From Sepiola atlantica (Eukaryota; Mollusca; Cephalopoda; Sepiida; Sepiolidae), in NCBI GenBank assembly GCA_963556195.1, contig OY744537.1, positions 23,744,941 through 23,808,940 of the forward strand: a stretch of DNA of 64,000 bases, given 5' to 3'. This document shows, piece by piece, positions 1-10,580 of the stretch. Made by a program: the position numbers and the translations under genes. The notes under the pieces were generated by a model, which saw only the letters and a program-made list of their open reading frames with translations, was not told the DNA's origin and searched no databases. Position 1 is the first letter of the stretch; each line of letters begins with the position of its first letter.

Positions 1-494
1 AGCCAAATGCATAAATAAATAAAAACACTATGTTTGAAAGAATTTTTTTATAAAGAGTAAAAAGATCGTGTTTCTATGTTCTTATGTTTTAGGATCAATT
101 TTGCTATGTAAATGATATAATTCTTTGCACTTCTAGGATTGTTTAAACAAATTTTTTTTTTATTTAAAAAAATTTTTTTTTTAAATGGAACTTCGCAAGA
201 TTAATCTAAAAAAGGAGATTAAAAGAACCAGGTCATTTTTTAACATAATAAAGTAAAGTTAATTAGATTCTCAAAGTTTGTCATCGATACGTTCTTGCCT
301 ACAACTTTTTTTTTTTTAAGCTCCATTATCATTTGGCTCTGTGGTTTCCACGTTGAACACTTAATTACATAACCTAGAATTAAGCCGTTCCTTTTTGGTT
401 TGCTATCCTGACTGTAATATATAATAAAATAGGTACAAACTGAAGACAGTATTGAAAAGTGAAAGGTATAAAATCCTCTGGGACATGAATTGGA
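1..494. other. AT-rich DNA without recognisable feature
   Basis: AT-rich sequence with homopolymer runs; T9 meets A/T runs near 150-182. The open frames here are short, begin at non-ATG codons or run through low-complexity sequence. I see no gene, RNA or mobile element. Confidence 0.5.
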
Positions 495-512
495 AATACA
501 AAGGGACAAACT

Positions 513-800
513 GTTCTTGGCCTTTTGGCTAAGATCAAAGTGTAGTATCTGTTCCGATGGATACTGCACCCCTATGACTGGTATTGTCTTGGCCTTCGGG
601 GCTTGATATACGCCGGTCTATGGGATTGTCCTGTGCAGTTCTAGGAGGTCCACCCTCCCAGGCTTTGCCTCGCCTCTTTGGGGAGGGGTAAGTTAATTGC
701 TTACTGCTTGAGGCGCCCCTACCGGGGAATGCCGACGGGGCTGCCCAGGCAATTTTTGATGGTCAGAGTGCTCACCTCTCGGGCGCTGGCTTTTCAAAAT
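513..800 (+). mobile_element. U2-snRNA-headed SINE, long-body type (copy A1), with perfect target-site duplication
   Basis: The first ~40 bases match the 5' end of U2 snRNA: ggccttttggctaagatca, then agtgtagtatctgttc, which includes the branch-point-recognition GTAGTA. After this the sequence leaves U2 and enters a GC-rich, hairpin-prone body of about 230 bp shared with copies at 31976-32358 and 45689-46057. The copy is flanked by a perfect 18-bp direct repeat, aatacaaagggacaaact, at 495-512 and 801-818. That is the mark of LINE-assisted retrotransposition. It stops at ttttcaaaat, about 95 bp short of the 3' end seen in the other long copies. The U2 Sm site and 3' stem-loops are missing, so it is not a working U2 gene. 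The 60-codon frame inside it is incidental. Confidence 0.8.
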
Positions 801-818
801 AATACAAAGGGACAAACT

Positions 819-2985
819 AATCTAAGCCCGGATGTGATAATAGTTAAGGAAAAAAACTAGCCAAGTAAAAGATTTCACTGTCCCAGCAATTCACAGGGTG
901 AAGCTGAAGGAGGGCAAAAAGTTAAAATACATCGAGATTGATAGAGAGTTGGAGGAAATATGGAATATGAATACCAATACTTGTAGGAGCACTAGAAACA
1001 GTTATGAAATAACTGGAAAAAAGACTAAGTGAAATTTGAATAAAAGGTAATGTTGACATCAAACAAACCATGTCACAAATGAAAACAGCTGAAATATTAA
1101 GAAAAATCTTAGAGTGTGGAAACAAACCTATATAGCCAGAGGGTGGTGATCAACCACATGTATGTTGAAATAAAATAGTATTTTGTAAACACAAATAGAA
1201 ATATAGATGGAACATACTTAGACGAACGCACGGGAACTGATATTACCTGTGGAAATAAGAAAAATCCTATAATCCTCCCCCCCCCCCCCAAAAAAAACGT
1301 TTCACCACAAAAAAATGGTCATGAAGTGTCTGAAAAGATAGAAAGGCCATGAAAGGAAAGCACCATCCTGACATCGACTGGAAAGTTTTGCATGGAGAGT
1401 GCTGGAATTCTAAGGAAGCTTATTGCTATGTAACAGCATATATCAGCAAGAACTCAGAAGTAAACTACTGTTGTGAGAACGTAAAGTAATTTTCAATGCT
1501 AATTAAAAGAAGTAGAGAGCACTGCAAATCTGGGGAGACTTGTCACTCAGACTCCAGGGAACACCACCTTTTTTCTTTATTAGTGAGCAATTAAATGAAT
1601 TACCCTACTATCCTGATATACAAATAATTTAAGAAATAAATAGGTTAATATTCATTTTGAAAAGAATAATTTGTTTATCCGATGTCCGACAATGTAGAAA
1701 TTTATTTTTATTAATTTCATAAGCTGCTGGCACTGTTTAGGTCATAAACGAAAAATATCTCCATTCTAACAATCTTCTGAACCAGAATAAAGTATTTTTT
1801 GGAAGAAACTAAAGCAAAATACATTATTTTATTGCAAACAACATGGAAGGAAGAAAAATACCAATTGGCTAGTCAGAATCAAATAGTAATTTGTCAAAGG
1901 CAATACTACCGCTGTCTAACTCAGGGACGTGAGTGGTCAATGGTAAAAAATTGAAATCGAGATGAATTTCCCAACCTTCCCCTCCCCGTGCGCATGTGTG
2001 TGTGTGTGGGGGGGGGGGGGGGGATATCGCCATTACCACTAGAAATAGAAACCTTTAACCAATCCCATCTAAAAAAATTTTTATTTACAATTACATCTTT
2101 GCTTCATTTATAGTCAAAACAATTATTTTCGTTATTTTCTTAAACAACTGCAATCAGTTTCAATTAAGTCAAAATTAACAGAAAGACCCCAAATGCACAT
2201 GTTGCGTGGAGGGGATAGAGGAAGGAGACAGGAAGTCAGTTTTTTTAAACAAATGCCTTCCACCTCTCTTACTGATGAATCGTTTGAAATACGGCAAAAT
2301 AAACATTTTCAGAGAGAAGAGAGGCTAGACAAGAGATGGAGAGAGGAAGAGAAATGAAATCCAGCTGTAAGGCTCTAGTGATTTGGCAGAAATCAGACTT
2401 TTATTTTAAAACAAAAAGAAAGCGGATTTTGACCAAAAAGCTAAAAACTCACATCCCTGTTAACTTTGAGAAATAGACTAACTTAATTTTATGTATTAGA
2501 TATATACATACGTACAAAGACACACACACTTTACATTCGCATGCTAATATCAAAATATGCAGACATGTGAACTGATGAAGAGAGAAATCAATGAACAAAA
2601 ATGATTTTTTTATCAATGAGAAATTGCCACAAAATGATCACAGGTAGGCAGCCAACATTTGAGTGATGTTAAGTGTTAAAAGGAGGGCAACAATTTGACA
2701 ATACAAATTTATAAAGAGCCACTTAAGCTTGACAAACGTTGTCTTCACATAATTAGAGATGAATTACTTGTTGCAGGAAGTTTTCTTTCAACAACAGAAA
2801 TGAAGTTAATCTCATAGTAGACAAGCGACCGATTTACTTGGATACTTTAAAGACATTTTTTTTTATTCCTCTTTGTAAGACATTCACAGCAAGAACTCAT
2901 CATTCTACCACAACTGCAAAGAACTTTCCTTTTTTCTTCCATGTGCCTAACATTAAATAAAATTTCTATGAAAAAAATTTTTTTT
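819..2985. other. AT-rich DNA without gene
   Basis: About 2.2 kb with no coding signature. It holds a C12 run near 1278, a (GT)n-G17 run near 1995-2022 and purine-rich stretches near 2220-2360. No splice-flanked exon, RNA gene or mobile-element terminus was recognised. Confidence 0.5.
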
Positions 2986-2989
2986 TTCA

Positions 2990-3465
2990 AGAACTTCCCA
3001 TCTGCGAAACATGTTACCACAAGATTGCTTCCCTGCGGACTACAATATGGTTGTCTTCAAACCCAATGTCAACAAATACTCGTCATAACCCGTCCTCATA
3101 AGTAATCAAATTTTGTTCATTCCATTTTTTTTTTAAATGGAAATCGTACCAGACAAGGCATGAAGCCACTTGATGTAAGGAGCTAAAAAAAAAAAAAAAT
3201 TTTTTTAAATATATACTACCTCAAGGTCAAAAACTAACTAAAGATTAGTGTTATATGGATAGATTCCGACCCAGAAAACAGAAATTCTTCCCCCTTTGTC
3301 AGAAATATCGCTCATGGAATGTGAGAACTAAAGGACAAAGTAAGGGAAACGAGAGTTTATTATTTTTAATCCTTTCACAATATTCTTTATTCAACTGACA
3401 ATCTATCCATCTCATTAATCTATATCCTTAAATGGCTTTTAGTCTTGATAAATGTCGACTCATTA
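2990..3465 (+). mobile_element. LINE 3' end (family A), interrupted
   Basis: Positions 2990-3085 decode as the C-terminal tail of a LINE ORF2: a degenerate leader, then QDCFPADYNMVVFKPNVNKY. The same tail recurs at 30420-30520 (+) and, antisense, at 29885-30225, 36068-36355 and 57290-57935. The 3' UTR (tcaaattttgttcattcc) follows to about 3126 and resumes at 3352-3465 with the shared caactgacaatct block. Between them lie ~225 bp of foreign sequence. Part of that (3135-3187) is the 3' tail of another LINE family (B, see 17471-17944) in the opposite orientation. This is a 5'-truncated relic that cannot encode a protein. Confidence 0.65.
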
Positions 3466-3469
3466 GTAA

Positions 3470-3829
3470 ATAAAAAAATTAAAAACAAAAAAAACAAAAA
3501 AAACAAAACAAAAAAACTTAATTTTACGTTAAATATCTGGGAAATTCAAACAATACAAGCCACAATTCAAATTAACTAAATAGAAAGTAGAAACTGGAAT
3601 ATTACTTAAATATTAGTCGAGACGAGGGCACATTTGTTTTCTTATATCCAAAACCGATTCAAATTTTTATTTTAATACAATAATAATTTTGGATCTTTGA
3701 CACAAAAGGCACCACAAAATGATAGGTTAGAAAATGTTTTGCTTTAACACCAGTTTTTTGGGGTTTTTTTTTTAATTTTGTAGATGAGGATTGATAATTT
3801 AGATTATTCAGATTCAGACTACTATTTTC
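3470..3829. other. AT-rich spacer upstream of P-like transposase relic
   Basis: Poly-A and T-rich sequence, with (aaaac)-like runs near 3481-3520. No terminal inverted repeat or THAP zinc-finger coding could be recognised here, although the transposase relic that follows would be expected to carry one upstream. Confidence 0.4.
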
Positions 3830-5416
3830 ATGTTGAAAATAACTAAGATAAGAATAGTAATCCGAACAATTACGTCACCACGAATAGTTAGCGAGTCGGA
3901 AATGCTTGTCCGAGCATTAGAATATTTTGCCACATCTCGGTCTCTTTATAACAAACTTCGAGATCATTACAAATTACCTAGCATGAAAACACTAGTCAAT
4001 ATGACCTCAAACGTTTCGAAGGTAGATGATCTGAATTTTCTTAGTGATGTGTTTAGCAAATTCAGATAAACAGAAAAAAATGTATCATCCTAGTTGATGA
4101 AGTTTATGTTAAAATGAGTTTACAATACCAAGGGGGAAACATATTTGGTGTTGCCAAAGATTCTGAAAAGGCATTAGCAAAAACTGTATTGGGTATTATG
4201 ATCAAATGTTTACATGGTGGACCAAAGTTTTTGATTAAGATGATTCCAGTTACCAAACTAAATTTTTGTTTCAGAATGTTAGAAATGTTTTAGTCGATCA
4301 TTCAAAATTACAGTTATTTGTGACAATAATCGGACTAATCAAACTTTATTCAAGAAATGTGATACTGTTGAAAATAAGCCTTGGATTACTAAAAATGGTA
4401 TATACTTGCTTTTTGATTATGTACATATATTTAAAAGTATTCGTAATAACTTGTTCAGAATTGCTGTTTTATTCTGATGGTAAAGAAATGACAGCAAAAT
4501 AGAAAATAGTAAAACAACTTTTTGCGCATGAAAAAAATCAATTTGTTAAGTTATCAAAACTAACAGAAGTAGCGGTTCTTCCAAAACCAGTTAAGAAACA
4601 AAAAGTTTTCCACTGTTTGAAAGTGTTTTGTGATGAGACTAACTGCAATGAAAACTCATCCATTATTACAGGATGATGATACAAGAGAAACTTACTTTCA
4701 TCGAAGAAGTTTTGAAATTTTGGAAAATAGTGAGTGTAAAAGATATTTATGGAAGTGTCAAGACAAATGATCCACTGAAAAAAAGTATTATCAGATCGAA
4801 ATGATGGAAATTTGACATTTCTTGCAAATTTTGGAAGTATGGCAAAACAAATGAGGGGAAAGCAAGGAAAGAGAATAAACTTCTTCACAAGAGACACTAG
4901 TATGGCTATCGAGCATACATGTAATGGTTTAATTGATGTTTGCAGACATTTACTTGACAGTGGGTTCAATTTTGTCATTCTTGGAGAATTTTTCACCGAC
5001 TATCTTGAAACTGAATTTTGTAAATTGAGACAAGGTTCTGGTGGTACTTATTTTATTACCGTACAAAATGTTATTCAGAAATTCCATATTCAAAAAAACA
5101 AAATTACTTTTTCGGTTGAAAGTTGATGTTAGAGAGTATAACCATGATCCAGGCCATACTTGCTCAAAATGCGGATATCTGTTGGATGAATTCGCATGCC
5201 AAATAATTGATCACTTGCCAGACCTAGAAACTGGTATCTCTAAAGATATTAAAAATGTCGTTTTTTTATATAGAAGGATATCTCACACAAAAAGATCGTC
5301 TTACAGAGGAGGAAATATTCAATGATACTGCTTTTTATTATCATGAGTACGGAAGTTTTTTGAAAGAAATAGATTGTAGCGATTTAAAAGTTCCACTGGA
5401 TACTTCTGTTCAGTGA
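3830..5416 (+). pseudogene. P-element/THAP9-like DNA transposase pseudogene
   Basis: Fragments in shifting + frames line up in order with a P-element/THAP9-type transposase. 3900-4069 gives the region before the catalytic core (YNKLRDHYKLPSMKTL). About 4084-4260 gives LVDEVYVK, QGGNIFGVAKD and KCLHGGPKFL, with the first acidic residue. About 4322-4452 gives DNNRTNQTLFKKCDTVENK followed by LLFDYVHIFKSIRNN. 4880-5095 gives GLIDVCRHLLDSGFNFVILG, then FTDYLETEF and RQGSGG, which in the family hold the last catalytic acid. The tail 5310-5413 (FYYHEYGSFLKEID, LKVPLDTSVQ) ends at a TGA. Several frameshifts and stops make it dead. No THAP domain is seen. The 152-codon frame on the other strand is a shadow. 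Confidence 0.75.
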
Positions 5417-5525
5417 GAAATTTTAATGGAATTGGCACATACGAATAAGAAACTATTGTAAAAAGTTTAGAGGAAGTATACGCCCCCTCCCTACACTTTA
5501 AAAGTGTTGATATTTTTTTTTCTCA

Positions 5526-5627
5526 GATAATAAAAAAATATTTTGAAAACCCCATTAATGTTGATTGTTCAATTATAAAATTGAACAATAAACATTAATG
5601 TGGTTTTCAAAATATATTTTTATTATC
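5526..5627. repeat. Near-perfect 48-bp-arm palindrome
   Basis: Left arm 5526-5573 and right arm 5580-5627 are reverse complements with three mismatches. The loop is tataaa (5574-5579). It begins 109 bp after the end of the P-like transposase relic. It may be a hairpin-type MITE or a pair of joined element ends; the sequence does not decide. Confidence 0.8.
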
Positions 5628-5639
5628 TAAAAAAATTAG

Positions 5640-5965
5640 TGCTTAATCGACATTTGTTTTTCCATAAAATATCGAATGTCAAAGTTGTTGGTCGGGGGAG
5701 GAGGTATAATTCCACCAAAAAAGTCCTACTACAAATCAAACACTAAAAGACAATTTCAGCAACAAGTTTTTGTGTTCAATGTTCATATTATTAGCATGTT
5801 TTTACTTCTCAAATGTTTTCTTTTGATTATCCAAAAAGGAGGAAAGTTTAGTATTTCCCCATTTTGTCAATAATTGCAACAAAAAATTAATAGAAAAACT
5901 AACCCAAAATATATCAGAAAAAGTTTGCTAACAATAAGATTTTTTTTAAAAATAATGTAAACCAT
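5640..5965. other. AT-rich spacer
   Basis: AT-rich sequence between the palindrome and the next U2-headed SINE. A 65-codon frame at 5676-5873 has no recognisable motif. Confidence 0.4.
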
Positions 5966-5968
5966 CTG

Positions 5969-6174
5969 GAAGTCTTTGAACAAAGTGTAGTATCTGTTCT
6001 GACGTTACACTGTCTATTCTGTCCTCGGTCAGTACATTGGAAATCCTTCTAGACATAACAATTTTTATTTTTATTCCAAGCCAGAGTGCCCCTTTCGGGG
6101 AGCTGGATTTTCCCACATTAAAAAACAACCTTGTGTACAACTTTGTCCTCATAGGGAGGCAAATAAATAGGAAC
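5969..6174 (+). mobile_element. U2-headed SINE, short-body type (copy B1)
   Basis: The decayed head keeps caaagtgtagtatctgttct of U2. Then come the short body (tctgtcctcggtcag, gaaatccttctagac), the shared 3' block (agagtgcccctttcggggag, ctggattttcc), the ccttgtgtacaactttg box and the terminal aaataaataggaac. Copies B2 (6186-6397), B3 and B4 have the same order. The first dozen head bases are lost and no target-site duplication is evident. Confidence 0.65.
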
Positions 6175-6185
6175 ATTTCAAGATT

Positions 6186-6397
6186 TTGGCCTTTTTTGGC
6201 TAGGGAATAACGTGTAGTATCTGTTCTGATGCTACGCTTAGTCTATTCTGTCCTCGGTCAATAAAGGAGAAATCCTTATAGACTGAGGCATTTTTTTAGT
6301 TTTGTTCCATATAGAGTGCTCTTTTTTGGAGAGCTGAATTGTCCCACATTAAAAAACCGACCTTGTGTCTAACTTTGCGAGGCAAGTAAATAGGAAC
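6186..6397 (+). mobile_element. U2-headed SINE, short-body type (copy B2)
   Basis: This is the best-preserved short-type copy. The head ttggccttttttggctaggg is followed by gtgtagtatctgttctgatg. Next is a hairpin (6252-6288: cctcggtc pairs with gactgagg around a gaaa loop). The 3' half is the shared block: agagtgctc, gagctgaattgtccc, ccttgtgtctaactttg, and a terminal aaataggaac. It starts 12 bp after copy B1 ends, in the same orientation, so the two form a head-to-tail pair. Confidence 0.7.
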
Positions 6398-7802
6398 AAG
6401 GCGATACTTAACCTTATTAAGGGTCGTTTCGGCCTTGCTTGTTTAGTCCTTTTTTTTATTTTTTTTTTATTTTTTTAACTTAGCGCCGATGGGAATTTTA
6501 ACTTCGACACTGGTTCTGTTTTGGCCTTTTTCGTGGGGAAAACGGGCGGTTCTTGGATGAGGAAGATGTGAGTCGGTTCACGTGACCTTTGCTTTGTTTA
6601 ATTCAGTAGAAATGTGGGGACATTTTTCGTTTTTTTTTTCTCTCCTATTTCCAGTTTTCTTTTTAAATCGAGCTTCATCCAAGACGATACTTTCGGAGAA
6701 CTTGCAGTGTTTGGCGTAACTTCAGAATAGAGGCTGCATAGATTTTTTTTTCTTGGAAAAAAAAAAAGTCAGATTATTGTCGTTTACCATTATTGAAAAA
6801 AAAAAAAAAATTTTTTTTCAGACTTTCCTTGATAAAATGAAATGGACACTTCATCATATGCGGTACTAGCTGATTTTCGAGTCAGAGTGATGTTATCTCA
6901 GCCTCACGCATTATCTCCTCCTTTAGGACGGAGGTTGGTGTATGTCCGATTACGGCTATGTTTGCCCCCTTTTTGGGAAATAGAAACTGACCTTGTGTCT
7001 AACTTTGTTTGGGGGGGGGGGCAGCTAAGCAAACTTACTCTATAGCCAGTACAACTGAAACGATGTTCTCTATATTCGAATTTAAACGATGGATTTCAGT
7101 GATAAGTGAACTTAAAGTAAATATATTGTATAAATAGCAAGGCTACCCAGTGTTGTTCGGGATTGAATGAGGAATCCAATGTTCTTTTGCACCCAGACCA
7201 TAACGCCATATTACATTTTTTTTTATTCTTACCCTTTTTTAGGTGGGGGACCAACGACGTATCGCTATTTTCAAGTTATAAATACAAACGCAAACCCGAT
7301 AATATTTTATAGCGAAATGAATGAAAATAAATCATTTAAAAAATGTGTTTCGATAATAATCTAGTTTTATTTTTATTCGAAAGAAGAAAAAACTCATATA
7401 CACGGCTACCTCTATTCCATGTTTTAATTGGCAGAATAACAATATGTTTTCAAACTCGCAAACATGTAAAACGTGCTCATTGGTGTCAGCGATCCAGGTG
7501 GTCTACTCGTCTTAAAGAAAAAGAAAATAAATAGAATTTCCTTATTACTACGTAATAATACATTGATTTTAACTCCGAAACGTTCCTCATTTGATTTTTT
7601 TTTTCTCTTTAAAAACAAAACATACAAAAACTTTTCATCGTCTATACACAATCTTTGGCATTATGTTCGGGGACGCCAATCTATATGATTACCTATTTTG
7701 AGAGTTATTTTGATCAAGATTTTTATTTATTTTACAAAGAAAGAGATTGTCGTGGTAGGCATATTAAAATTGAAGTTATTGATGAGTGTGTTTCAACTTT
7801 AA
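6398..7802. other. AT-rich DNA with one possible U2-SINE tail remnant
   Basis: No gene recognised. Positions about 6960-7008 carry ccctttttgggaaa followed by gaccttgtgtctaactttg, the 3' block of the U2-headed SINE, so a decayed copy may lie at about 6880-7008. A G10 run follows at 7010. A13 meets T8 near 6798-6820. The short open frames at 7167-7837 show no motif. Confidence 0.4.
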
Positions 7803-7891
7803 TGCTTCTACAGAATTTTTTAACCAAACCGAACTAAATGTAAAACTTAGGGTTAGAAAAAAAAATAGTTCGGTTCAAATTCTGTAGAAGT
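7803..7891. repeat. Inverted-repeat element with cttctacagaattt arms
   Basis: The left arm (7803-7835) begins gcttctacagaattt and ends ccgaact. The right arm (7867-7891) is agttcggttcaaattctgta and onwards. They pair almost end to end, apart from a few extra bases on the left. The interior holds cttagggttag. A half-copy of the same arm recurs at 9959-9985, so the arm belongs to a dispersed family. Confidence 0.65.
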
Positions 7892-7917
7892 ATATTTTAG
7901 TTTTTTTCACCACCTTT

Positions 7918-8137
7918 TCAGTATTGTCACCCTGAACTTAGGGTTAGTGTTGAGGTTAATGAGCATGTTTTAGGTTTTAATGAAAAATATGTAAATCATA
8001 GCAGCAAATGATTTTCTGCATTTTTTTTTTTTTTCAACAAAAAAAAAAAAAAAATTCCTTTTTTTTTTTTAAATATGTTTTAATAATGCGATTCATTAAC
8101 TCCAACACTAACCCTAAGAACGGGTTACAAATACGAG
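7918..8137. repeat. MITE-like element with ~50-bp inverted ends
   Basis: The left end (7918-7967) contains cttagggttagtgttgaggt. The right end (8088-8137) is its inverted copy (ctccaacactaaccctaag, then acgggttacaaatacgag). The interior is mostly poly-A and poly-T. There is no coding capacity. I take it as a short non-autonomous inverted-repeat element. Confidence 0.6.
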
Positions 8138-8940
8138 AGAAGAAAGAAACAACTCTGAAAAGTGAAAAGAAAAAATGCTTCTTTTTTTTTTTTTTAGTAG
8201 TTGAAATGCACTCTTAACTTCTCAATCGTCATTTTTAATATGCTCGCACAGGGGGCCCGTCATGCCGAAAATTGGAACATTACGAGAGAGAGAACCCGAA
8301 CCGCAAAGACAATGACTGCGACTAGAGTGACCACAATCACGTGGAATGCGGACACCTGTTATTTAATGACTTCGAACTTCAATAAGTATGTCGTGTAACA
8401 GGGGTTTTGTCAATCACTACAACAACCCGTCTATTTTATCATAGCAACAAATAATGCCTATGTTTTTTCGATTACTAACAGTAGAAAATATTTCCGCCAT
8501 GTCATGAAAAAAAATAATAAAGGCTTTTGGTAGTTAAATGAAAAGGTATAAAATAACTTTATTTGAAGTAATACTACTGAACTTTTAACCTAGTAGTCAT
8601 AACTGAAGTTAACAGTCGGTCAATCAAACAAACATGGATCCCATATTTTAGATCCCTAAAGTGTAAACCCCAAACAATATGGTGCGTACCGTACTGCTAA
8701 CAAAAAAAAAAAAATGCTTGAACAAACTAATTAAGAATGTAATTTTTAATTTAAAATATCTTACAATCAATTTTAAGGAAGAAATTAACTTTGTTTCAAA
8801 TTAACTATGACATTTAGCAAAGCAGTACTCAATGTTAAACCTATAACGGCGGCTTACAGCCTCCTTATGTTTCATTGATTTTCTATTTATAAATTAATTT
8901 TTATTTTAACAAAAAAAAAAAAAAGCATGCCATTTCCCTT
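8138..8940. other. AT-rich DNA without gene
   Basis: AT-rich sequence with homopolymers between two related inverted-repeat elements. No coding or structural signal was recognised. Confidence 0.4.
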
Positions 8941-9035
8941 CCTTAACCCAACACTGACATTAAGTCCGGGTTTACAATACGAGAGAAAACATTTTTTTCG
9001 TATTGCCACCCCCTGACTTAGGGTTAGGGTTAACG
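8941..9035. repeat. Hairpin of the same TTAGGG-bearing ends, joined back to back
   Basis: The left arm (8941-8982, ccttaacccaacactgacat then aagtccgggtttacaat) pairs with the right arm (8999-9034, cgtattgcc then cttagggttagggttaacg). These are the same sequences as the ends of the 7918-8137 element, but here only a short loop separates them. The two-and-a-half TTAGGG units are interstitial. Confidence 0.6.
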
Positions 9036-10115
9036 AAGAGCATTTGTTAAATTTTTTTCTATGAAAAAAGAAAAAAAGAAATGAATGTTTTTGTTTTATA
9101 TTATAGATTTTTCTTTCGTATTGTTTTGCTGAAAAAAATCTGTTGTCAAATATGAAAGACATGTTTTAAGTCGATGGTGGCAATGCGAAAACATTTTTTT
9201 TTTTCATTTTAAGAAATAAAAATATACAGTGTGCGCACAGAGACTTTAATTATACATTTTTTACTGTTTTAGTTCACTCAAAACGAGTAGATAAAAAGAT
9301 AAACGTGAAATTATGAGTAAAAATTCAAATAAATGACAGTAGCTGAGTAGTAGTAGAATGTCACCCCTCTCCCATAACACACTAAAAAGGGGTGACCACT
9401 GAAGCGATTTACTACGCTATGTTGTATTGTACGCCACAGGTACATAGTGTTGCAAAGTACTAAAATAAAAAGGCACATTAAAACAAAAAATTAATAGCAC
9501 AACTCATACATTTAGATTTTTTTTTAATTTATTTATTTTTTTTTTTTTTTTTTTACTATAGATTGATAAAAAGTGTCAATTTAAAAGTTTGTAGATGAAA
9601 AATAAGGAAAGTGGTTTATTTAAAGTAAAATATAAAATTCGTTGGTCTAAATTAATATTTGAAAACATTGAAAAAAAAAAAAAAATTGATTACCATGATT
9701 GTTGTTTTGGATACACAAACAACACAGTCGTACAATTGAACACATTTTGTCGAAAAATACAAATGTTTTGGTAGTTTATTAAGAGATCGAAATAATGCGT
9801 TCCTTTTAAAACAACAAACTATTTCTTATCACTAACAATTTTCAAAATGTTTTATTTTTAAATAAATAAATAAACAATTGTCCCCCTTTCCTTTTCACCT
9901 CTATTTAAAAAAAAAAAAATGTAAACCACATAGTGAAAGTAAAAAAAGAAAAACTGGGTGCTTCTACAGAATTTGAACCGTGCCAAACTAAACCTCAAAC
10001 TTCAGTTAGTGTTAGTTTAAAAAAAAAAAAAACCCCACACATACTTTCGAGGGCGTTGTGTCTAACGTGTTAACATTGTATAACTATTCTTTTAGCAAAT
10101 AAATAATTCAACGTT
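9036..10115. other. AT-rich DNA without gene
   Basis: It holds a small 9-bp stem (9360-9368 with 9388-9396), poly-A and poly-T runs near 9520-9555 and 9670, and the arm sequence cttctacagaatttgaacc near 9961. No coding signal. Confidence 0.45.
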
Positions 10116-10119
10116 CCTA

Positions 10120-10350
10120 TCTGACACAAGGGACTGTCTGGCTTGCTGTGGGGTCGACCCTTGGATCGGAATGTTTGGTTCTGTTTGGCTCTAGGAGACC
10201 GTCCCCCCGAGCATTGCCTCTTCCTTTGAGATGAGGGATTGGTTTATTGTCGATCACCTGAGGTGCCTCCACCGGTGAATGCCAACGTTTTCGATCAAAT
10301 TTTGCACCCATCTAGGGTGCCCCTTATTTAAGTAGCTGACTTTATGCTCA
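10120..10350 (+). mobile_element. Decayed long-body U2-SINE relative without its head
   Basis: This stretch follows the body of the long U2-headed SINE in order: ggctctaggagaccgtcc, gcattgcctcttcc, gatcacctgaggtgcctcc, accggtgaatgcc, then tctagggtgcccc and a tail. Identity is much lower than among copies at 513, 31976 and 45689, and no U2-like head is visible. It is either an old copy or a relative with another head. Confidence 0.5.
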
Positions 10351-10450
10351 ACCTTGCTGCATTGGAAGCGGCTAAATCGAAGAAAACCTGAAACTCACAG
10401 AATGAAAGCCGAAGCAGAAAGATTAAATTTAAAAGGTGTGTTGCACTTAC

Positions 10451-10580
10451 CTGGTAATAATAGTAAAAGAACACACGCTAACAACAACAGCGCACTAGAC
10501 TGGAAGCACGCTGGGCGGGCATCACTTTTACAAGGATTGAGTTTTTTAGACAATGAATAATTCCGTTCGCGTTCAGTCAT
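10451..10580 (-). CDS. Candidate first coding exon of an unidentified membrane or secreted protein (minus strand)
   Basis: On the minus strand an ATG at 10580, with A at -3, opens 43 codons. They begin MTERERNYSLSKK and end in a leucine-rich hydrophobic run, SSALLLLACVLLLLLP. The frame runs into accag|gtaagtgc, a consensus splice donor at 10451/10450, leaving the intron in phase 1. A hydrophilic N-terminus with basic residues before one hydrophobic span suggests a type II signal anchor or a long signal peptide. The product is not recognised. Frame, start context and donor agree, but the exon is short and no second exon was found to the left. The gene could be real with a long intron, or this could be coincidence. 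Confidence 0.35.

Noticed and set aside
513..560. Functional U2 snRNA gene
   Set aside because: Only the first ~45 bases resemble U2. The Sm site and 3' stem-loops are absent, and the same head occurs in many copies with target-site duplications.
678..860. 60-codon ORF
   Set aside because: It is inside and across the edge of a U2-headed SINE.
4538..4996. 152-codon minus-strand ORF
   Set aside because: Antisense shadow of the P-like transposase relic, whose motifs are on the + strand.
9015..9032. Telomere or telomeric repeat
   Set aside because: Only about 2.5 TTAGGG units, and they are part of an inverted-repeat element arm shared with other loci.
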